7,158 nt of DNA, taken from contig JABIST010000055.1 in NCBI GenBank assembly GCA_018700215.1, positions 1-7,158 of the forward strand. The letters run 5' to 3'. Every line of letters begins with the position of its first letter. Positions within the stretch are counted from its first letter, which is position 1. The translations under genes and the position numbers were made by a program. This document shows, piece after piece, positions 1 to 3,804 of this stretch. The stretch comes from Dehalococcoidia bacterium (GTDB lineage Bacteria > Chloroflexota > Dehalococcoidia > UBA2979). The notes below the pieces were generated by a model. The model did no database searches, had not been told where the DNA came from, and saw only the letters and a program-made list of their open reading frames with translations.

Positions 1-591
1 GGCGGCGCGGGCAGGGGCGGGCTCGGAGACGAGCACGCGAGTGGCTCCAGCGTTGAGCGCGGCCTGGATGCAGAACATGCCGATGGGACCAGCGCCGAGG
101 ATGGCGACGGTGTCGCCCAGCTTGATGGCGGAACGTCGGACGGCGTGAACGGCGACGGAGCAGGGCTCGGTGAGTGTGGCGACTTCGTCGGGGACATTGT
201 CCGGGATGAGCGTGGGGCGCCACTCGGGAAGGATCTGGTATTCGGCGTAGCCGCCGTTCACGGAGTCGCCGAAGCCCATGGTGCGGTAGTTGTAACGAGG
301 GTTGTCTCGCGACGGGGATGGGGTGCCCTCGGGCATGTCGCCGCCGCCAGCGACGACGCGCTGGCCGACGGAGAGGCGGGTGACGCCGGGGCCGATGCTG
401 GCGATCTCGCCGGCGATTTCGTGGCCGATGACTGAGCCGGGCAGCGCGATGTTGTACATGAAGGCGTGTACGTCCGTGCCGCAGATGGCAGAGCGGTTGA
501 CCTTGACGAGCACCTGTCCGGGACCCGGCTCGGGCGTGGGGATGTCTTTGACCTCGAAGCGCTGAGCGCCCTGGTAGACGGCTGCTTTCAT
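1..591 (-). CDS. Medium-chain zinc-dependent dehydrogenase, N-terminal part (C-terminus off the left edge)
   Basis: This is an NAD(P)-dependent alcohol/polyol dehydrogenase of the MDR superfamily; the substrate cannot be named. The frame is open from ATG at 591 to base 1, giving 197 residues of a protein that is usually about 340-350 long. Visible are the GroES-like catalytic domain with the zinc ligands Cys37 (AICGTDVH) and His57-Glu58 (GHE), a probable further ligand Glu142 (TEPCSVAVHA), and the Rossmann nucleotide loop GAGPIG at 166-171 followed by an acidic residue, Glu190, which in this family usually means NAD rather than NADP. The segment that normally carries four cysteines for a structural zinc (about residues 98-130) has none. 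The ATG follows a good Shine-Dalgarno (GAGGTG) by 6 bases. It starts 39 bases after the folE2 stop on the same strand, so it is probably co-transcribed. The EPxSVAVHAVRRS stretch resembles butanediol/sorbitol/threonine dehydrogenases. Confidence 0.88.
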   Translation of the reverse strand, partial: MKAAVYQGAQRFEVKDIPTPEPGPGQVLVKVNRSAICGTDVHAFMYNIALPGSVIGHEIAGEIASIGPGVTRLSVGQRVVAGGGDMPEGTPSPSRDNPRYNYRTMGFGDSVNGGYAEYQILPEWRPTLIPDNVPDEVATLTEPCSVAVHAVRRSAIKLGDTVAILGAGPIGMFCIQAALNAGATRVLVSEPAPARAA

Positions 592-597
592 GCGGGT

Positions 598-603
598 CAC
601 CTC
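598..603 (-). promoter_or_regulatory. Ribosome binding site of the dehydrogenase gene
   Basis: On the minus strand the sequence GAGGTG lies 6 bases before the ATG at 591, which supports that start. It is also part of the 3' arm of a small inverted repeat (596-601 with 607-612, 5-base loop), so the transcript could fold over its own ribosome site. The hairpin is only 6 base pairs and its role is a guess. Confidence 0.6.
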
Positions 604-630
604 GGGGGTGACGGTACCCGAATCGGTGGG

Positions 631-1488
631 CTAGTGGGCGCCGTTGGTTCCGTTGGTCTCGACGGGTCGGGACGCTTCGTCTGCTTCGTCATCATCGTCC
701 ATGCCGCCGGTGATCTCCGCGAAGGCGGAGTGGTTGTGGATGGACTCGAAGTTTTCGACAGTGACGCGGTAGCGGCCGATGCGTTCGTCGGCGTTGAAGG
801 CGAGGGCGACATCGCGAGCGATGTCTTCGACGAACTTGGGGTTGTCGTAGGCGAGTTCGGTGACGTGCTTCTCGTCCGGGCGCTTGAGGATGGGGTAGAG
901 CTGGCAGGATCCCTTGTCCTCGAGGAGGGCGATCAGGTCGTCGATCCAGAGGGGCTCGACCAGCTCGACGGTGGCGGTGACGTGGCTGCGCTGGTTGTGG
1001 GCGCCGTAGTCGGAAATGGTTTTTGAGCAGGGGCAGAGGCTGGTGACGGGTACCTCGACGGTGAGCTGCTCGATGATGTCGTCGCCGTCGAGTTCGGTGG
1101 CGAGGGTGACTTCGAAGTCGAGGGTGCTGGTGACGCCGCTGACGGGTGCGGACTTCTGCATGAAGTAGGGGAAGTGCATCTCCACTTCACAGCGTTCGGC
1201 TCCGAGGCGGCTTGCGACTTCGCGGACGAGTTCCGGGAAGGTGGCGAGCGAGTAGACGCCCGGGTGCTCTTCGAGGACCTCGACGAAGCGGGACATGTGG
1301 GTGCCCTTCACGTCAGGCGCGAGCTGCACGTACATGCCGAAGGTGCCGACGGTGTGCTGTTCCTCGGCGGAGCGGTCCTGGATGCGAACCGGCTGGCGGA
1401 TGTCTCGGATGCCAACTCGATCGATCGACAAGTTCCGCGTGTCCGGGAGCGACTGTACGTCCGGGATCGCGGCTAGTTCGATAACCAC
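631..1488 (-). CDS. folE2: GTP cyclohydrolase IB (FolE2)
   Basis: FolE2 converts GTP to 7,8-dihydroneopterin triphosphate and formate, the first step of folate (and, where present, queuosine) synthesis, in the cytoplasm. The 285-residue product has the family's hallmarks in order: PDVQS near the N-terminus (9-13), QHTVGTFGMYVQL (44-56), KGTHMSRFVE (61-70), SLCPCSK (150-156) and YGAHNQRS (161-168). Residues matching the metal ligands I recall for the Neisseria enzyme are present with the right spacing: Cys152, His164 and Glu206, plus His251 in the ESIHNHSA motif. The start is GTG at 1488, which gives the expected family N-terminus; only a weak purine-rich stretch precedes it. The last roughly 22 residues form an acidic, low-complexity tail (DDDDEADE and onward) beyond the usual end of the fold. 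It lies downstream of the Nudix gene on the same strand across a 99-base gap, so it may have its own promoter. FolE2 is often the zinc-sparing replacement for FolE; no classical FolE is in this window. Confidence 0.97.
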   Translation of the reverse strand: MVIELAAIPDVQSLPDTRNLSIDRVGIRDIRQPVRIQDRSAEEQHTVGTFGMYVQLAPDVKGTHMSRFVEVLEEHPGVYSLATFPELVREVASRLGAERCEVEMHFPYFMQKSAPVSGVTSTLDFEVTLATELDGDDIIEQLTVEVPVTSLCPCSKTISDYGAHNQRSHVTATVELVEPLWIDDLIALLEDKGSCQLYPILKRPDEKHVTELAYDNPKFVEDIARDVALAFNADERIGRYRVTVENFESIHNHSAFAEITGGMDDDDEADEASRPVETNGTNGAH

Positions 1489-1538
1489 GCTGTCTCTTTT
1501 CTTTGGGATCTGGGTGCCGGCGCGACTGGCTAGCTATT

Positions 1539-1559
1539 ACGAATGGTACCAACGAATGG
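1539..1559. repeat. Direct repeat of 8 bases upstream of folE2
   Basis: ACGAATGG occurs twice (1539-1546 and 1552-1559), separated by TACCA, giving a 13-base period. It sits 50-70 bases upstream of the folE2 start, in a gap that is visibly richer in A and T than the surrounding genes. On the minus strand a weak promoter could overlap it (CTTCCA, 17 bases, TAATAG; each hexamer matches consensus at only 3 of 6 positions). The repeat could be an operator, but two short copies may also be chance. Confidence 0.4.
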
Positions 1560-1587
1560 AAGCGATGAGGTGAGCCGGATCTCGACG

Positions 1588-2103
1588 TCAGTCGCCGGTG
1601 GTTGAGGCTCCATCGCCTTCGATGGCGATCTCGAGGGCGTGGCCGGGTTGGTGGTGGTCGGTCAGGAGCAGATCGGCGGCACGGAGGCCTTCGCGTTGCG
1701 CGGGCCAGACGAGGAGATCGAGGGCTTCGTCGCGTGTTGCCCAGCGGAAGTCGACGTGCTCGTCGTCGAGGATGGGGTCCGCGCCGGGCTCGACGACGGC
1801 GAGCAAGACGGGGATGTCGTTGAGGCGATCGTGCTGCCACTCGTAGTAGCGGGAGACGTAGGGGACGACGAGCAGGCGGGCGAGGGGGAGCTGCGTCTCC
1901 TCCGCGAGTTCGCGGCGAGCGGCCTGCCATGCGGCCTCGGAACCTTCGATCTTGCCGGTGACGATGCGCCAGCGGCCTTCGTCGACGCGATCGGGAGCAC
2001 GGAGCAGGACGAGGTACTCGTAGGTGTCGCTGCCCTCGGCGGTGGGGCGGGCGACGTGGCAGTCGATGACGCGGATGACGGGGTGGCGGGATTCCGAAGT
2101 CAT
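1588..2103 (-). CDS. Nudix hydrolase, NudB-like (candidate dihydroneopterin triphosphate pyrophosphatase)
   Basis: A 171-residue Nudix pyrophosphohydrolase. The Nudix box runs from residue 50 to 72: Gly50, Glu56, then Arg64-Glu65, Glu68-Glu69 for Mg2+ binding and catalysis. The usual glycine near the end of the box is Gln71; as I recall it, E. coli NudB also lacks that glycine. Other points match NudB: RWRIVTGKIE before the box (NudB has FWQSVTG) and, near the C-terminus, EHVDFRW followed by a helix ending in VWPAQREGL, where NudB has EHLAYKW and then SWSNRQAI. NudB hydrolyses dihydroneopterin triphosphate, the product of GTP cyclohydrolase, and folE2 is the next gene, so a FolQ role is a reasonable inference. 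The ATG at 2103 overlaps the mogA stop (ATGA) and has no clear Shine-Dalgarno, which suggests translational coupling. The same frame stays open upstream into mogA, but that part is not real protein. Alternative: a housecleaning nucleotide pyrophosphatase. Confidence 0.88.
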   Translation of the reverse strand: MTSESRHPVIRVIDCHVARPTAEGSDTYEYLVLLRAPDRVDEGRWRIVTGKIEGSEAAWQAARRELAEETQLPLARLLVVPYVSRYYEWQHDRLNDIPVLLAVVEPGADPILDDEHVDFRWATRDEALDLLVWPAQREGLRAADLLLTDHHQPGHALEIAIEGDGASTTGD

Positions 2104-2654
2104 GCGTCGGATCGGTGCAATGGGCCGGGTGAGGACGTGCCGCCGACGACGGCGTCGGTGACCTCGATGGAGGGGCCGCCGAGGAGTTCGATGCAGTCTG
2201 GGACGGCGCCGAACATGCCATCGAGAATCTGAGCGATGGCGCGGGGGTTGCCGGGGAGGTTGAGGATGAGTGCCTTGCCTCGGGAGACGCCGAGCTGGCG
2301 GGAGAGCGCACCGGTGAGGACGTAGCGGAGGGAGACGGCGCGCATCAGCTCGCCGAAGCCGGGGAGGACGCGGTCTGCGACGGCGAGTGTGGCATCGGGG
2401 GTGACGTCGCGAGGGGCAGGGCCGGTGCCGCCGGTGGTGAGGACGAGGCAGCAGCCTTCGTCGTCGACGAGGGCGCGGAGGGTGGCCTCGATCAGTTGCT
2501 GTTCGTCGGGGATGAGCCGGGGGAAGGCTTCCCAGGGGGAGGCGAGGGCGGCATCGAGCCACTGATGGACAGCGGGGCCGCCGCGGTCTTCGTACTCGCC
2601 GCTGCTGGCGCGGTCTGAGACGGTGACTATGCCGATTCGGATTGGGGTATTCAC
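2100..2654 (-). CDS. mogA: Molybdopterin adenylyltransferase (MogA)
   Basis: MogA activates molybdopterin with ATP to give adenylyl-molybdopterin, ready for molybdate insertion by MoeA, in the cytoplasm. The 184-residue protein aligns along its length with E. coli MogA as I recall it: IGIVTVSDRASSGEY at 7-21, RLIPDEQ (46-52), the phosphate/pterin loop LTTGGTGPAPRDVTPDAT at 72-89, PGFGE (98-102) and ILNLPGNP (130-137). Asp50 and Asp83 correspond to the two aspartates reported as essential in E. coli MogA (49 and 82). It is slightly shorter than the E. coli protein because the insertion after LPGNP is smaller. I chose GTG at 2654 because the next residues NTPIRIG match the MogA N-terminus; a TTG at 2684 would add ten residues unlike the family. 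No clear Shine-Dalgarno precedes the GTG. It is the first gene of a minus-strand run, divergent from metH. No other molybdenum cofactor gene is visible. Confidence 0.95.
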   Translation of the reverse strand: MNTPIRIGIVTVSDRASSGEYEDRGGPAVHQWLDAALASPWEAFPRLIPDEQQLIEATLRALVDDEGCCLVLTTGGTGPAPRDVTPDATLAVADRVLPGFGELMRAVSLRYVLTGALSRQLGVSRGKALILNLPGNPRAIAQILDGMFGAVPDCIELLGGPSIEVTDAVVGGTSSPGPLHRSDA

Positions 2655-2671
2655 CTGACAAGCGTACAGGT

Positions 2672-2689
2672 GGCCGTGAGACAACGGCC
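2672..2689. repeat. Small inverted repeat in the mogA/metH divergent region
   Basis: GGCCGT (2672-2677) and ACGGCC (2684-2689) form a perfect 6-base-pair inverted repeat with a 6-base loop. It lies between the mogA start and the shared -10-like element at 2692-2698. It may be an operator or a short hairpin in the mogA leader. There is no T-run, so it is not a terminator. Confidence 0.4.
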
Positions 2690-2691
2690 GG

Positions 2692-2698
2692 TATCATA
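2692..2698. promoter_or_regulatory. Candidate shared -10 element for divergent mogA and metH promoters
   Basis: The heptamer TATCATA reads TATCAT on the plus strand and TATGAT on the minus strand, each 5 of 6 matches to the TATAAT consensus. From it, plus-strand transcription would begin near 2704 and give a leader of about 35 bases before metH. Minus-strand transcription would begin near 2686 and give about 32 bases before mogA. No convincing -35 hexamer is found at 16-18 bases on either side, so this is a candidate only. Confidence 0.4.
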
Positions 2699-2729
2699 GG
2701 TGGAGTGACCTCGAATTGATCGGACGACG

Positions 2730-2734
2730 GGAGG
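2730..2734 (+). promoter_or_regulatory. Ribosome binding site of the first metH gene
   Basis: GGAGG lies 5 bases upstream of the ATG at 2740 and decides the start. The in-frame TTG at 2716 would place this site inside the coding region and has no comparable site of its own. Confidence 0.75.
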
Positions 2735-2739
2735 GTGTG

Positions 2740-3804
2740 ATGGACCGAGCAGAACGACTCCAAGCGCTGCACGACGCTGTGCGCGAACGCATCCTGGTGC
2801 TGGATGGCTCGTGGGGTGTGCTGCTACAGGCGAAGGGTCTGACGGAGGCAGAGTATCGCGGCGAGCGGTTCGCTGATCACTCGCTGCCGGTGCAGAACAA
2901 CCCGGACCTGCTGAACCTGACTCAGCCGGACATTGTTCGAGAGGTGCACGACCAGTACTTCGAAGCGGGCGCGGATATCGCGACGACGAACACCTTCACG
3001 GCTACCTCGGTGTCGCAGATCGACTACGAGTTGCAGGACGCCTGCTACGACATGAATTTCGCGGGCGCGTCATTGGCTCGGGAGCGGGCGGATGCGTGGA
3101 CGGAGCGGACGCCGGAGAAGCCTCGGTGGGTGGCGGGCTCGCTGGGGCCGACAAACAAGACGACCTCGGTGCCGACGGATGTGAACAACCCGGGGCTGCG
3201 AGCGATCGAGTTCGACGAGCTGGTGGTGTCGTATCGGGAGGCTGCGCGCGGTCTGATCGACGGCGGCGCGGATCTGCTGCTGGTGGAGACGATCTTCGAC
3301 ACGTTGAACGCGAAGGCGGCGATCGTGGCGGTGCAGGAGGTGCTGGACGAGCTGGGCATCGAGGTGCCGCTGATGCTGTCGTGGACAGCGACTGACCTAG
3401 CGGGACGGAACCTGTCAGGGCAGACGATTGAGGCGTTCTGGAATTCGGTGCGGCACGCGCAGCCGTTCAGCATCGGGTTGAACTGCTCGTTCGGGGCGGC
3501 GGATCTGCGGCCACACGTGCTGGAGCTGGCACGGATTGCCGATGTGCCAATCAGTGCGCATCCCAACGCGGGGTTGCCGAATGAGCTGGGCGAGTTTGAG
3601 GAGACGGCTGAGATCACGTCGGGGCAGCTTGGCGAGTGGGCGACGTCGGGCCTGGTGAACATCGTGGGTGGCTGCTGCGGTACGACGCCGGAGCACGTGA
3701 GACAGATTGCGGCGGCGGTAGCCGAGCAATCGCCGCGCCCGATCCCAGCGATTGAGCCACGGATGCGGCTGGCAGGGATCGATGCGTTCGAGGTGGTCGC
3801 TTGA
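2740..3804 (+). CDS. metH: Methionine synthase subunit/part 1: homocysteine-binding zinc barrel
   Basis: This 354-residue protein equals the first domain (about residues 1-350) of cobalamin-dependent methionine synthase. It binds homocysteine on zinc and accepts the methyl group from methylcobalamin. The zinc ligands are visible: Cys249 in GLNCSFG and Cys312-Cys313 in NIVGGCCGTTPEH. Other conserved stretches include YRGERFADH (39-47), YFEAGADIATTNTF (73-86), LGPTNKTTSV (135-144), ETIFDTLNAKAA (183-194) and SAHPNAGLPNELGEF (272-286). Two motifs differ from E. coli MetH: LDGSWGVLLQ (21-30) where E. coli has LDGGMGTMIQ, and LSWTATD (213-219) where E. coli has ISGTITD. The protein ends at RLAGIDAFEVVA, exactly in the linker before the pterin barrel, and its TGA overlaps the TTG start of the next gene. 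A stand-alone homocysteine methyltransferase (MmuM/BhmT type) is unlikely because the other MetH domains follow directly. Confidence 0.93.
   Translation: MDRAERLQALHDAVRERILVLDGSWGVLLQAKGLTEAEYRGERFADHSLPVQNNPDLLNLTQPDIVREVHDQYFEAGADIATTNTFTATSVSQIDYELQDACYDMNFAGASLARERADAWTERTPEKPRWVAGSLGPTNKTTSVPTDVNNPGLRAIEFDELVVSYREAARGLIDGGADLLLVETIFDTLNAKAAIVAVQEVLDELGIEVPLMLSWTATDLAGRNLSGQTIEAFWNSVRHAQPFSIGLNCSFGAADLRPHVLELARIADVPISAHPNAGLPNELGEFEETAEITSGQLGEWATSGLVNIVGGCCGTTPEHVRQIAAAVAEQSPRPIPAIEPRMRLAGIDAFEVVA
3790..3796 (+). promoter_or_regulatory. Internal ribosome binding site for the second metH gene
   Basis: GAGGTGG at the 3' end of the first metH gene sits 4 bases before the TTG at 3801 (6 bases if GAGGT is counted as the core). 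It is the spacing expected for a working site. It supports re-initiation at the TTGA overlap rather than a sequencing frameshift, although GAGGTGG also encodes the last residues of part 1 (FEVV), so the match could be coincidental. Confidence 0.55.

Noticed and set aside
1489..1587. A small gene or terminator in the gap between the Nudix gene and folE2.
   Set aside because: No convincing short frame with a ribosome site and no hairpin followed by T residues on the transcribed strand.
1313..2311. Minus-strand open frame of 332 codons spanning folE2, the gap, the Nudix gene and mogA.
   Set aside because: It crosses three real genes in another frame and its product is Arg/Pro/Ser-rich without domains.
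2655..2684. TTG at 2684 as the start of mogA.
   Set aside because: The ten extra residues do not match MogA and would overlap the likely promoter. The GTG at 2654 fits the family N-terminus, though it too lacks a good ribosome site.
2716..2739. TTG at 2716 as the start of metH part 1.
   Set aside because: The ATG at 2740 has a GGAGG 5 bases upstream; the TTG has none and would add residues lying in the leader.
2698..2739. Cobalamin or SAM riboswitch in front of metH.
   Set aside because: The space between the candidate promoter and the start is about 35 bases, far too short for either class, and no B12-box-like sequence was noticed.
2104..2772. The Nudix reading frame continues open upstream through mogA, which would give a 394-residue protein.
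   Set aside because: The extra part is Arg/Pro/His-rich, typical of a GC-rich off-frame reading, and it overlaps the clear MogA coding region. The Nudix domain starts cleanly at the ATG at 2103.
3756..3804. Programmed -1 ribosomal frameshift joining the two metH genes.
   Set aside because: No slippery heptamer or clear downstream stem was seen, while a Shine-Dalgarno and a start codon are present. Kept only as an alternative under the split-metH finding.
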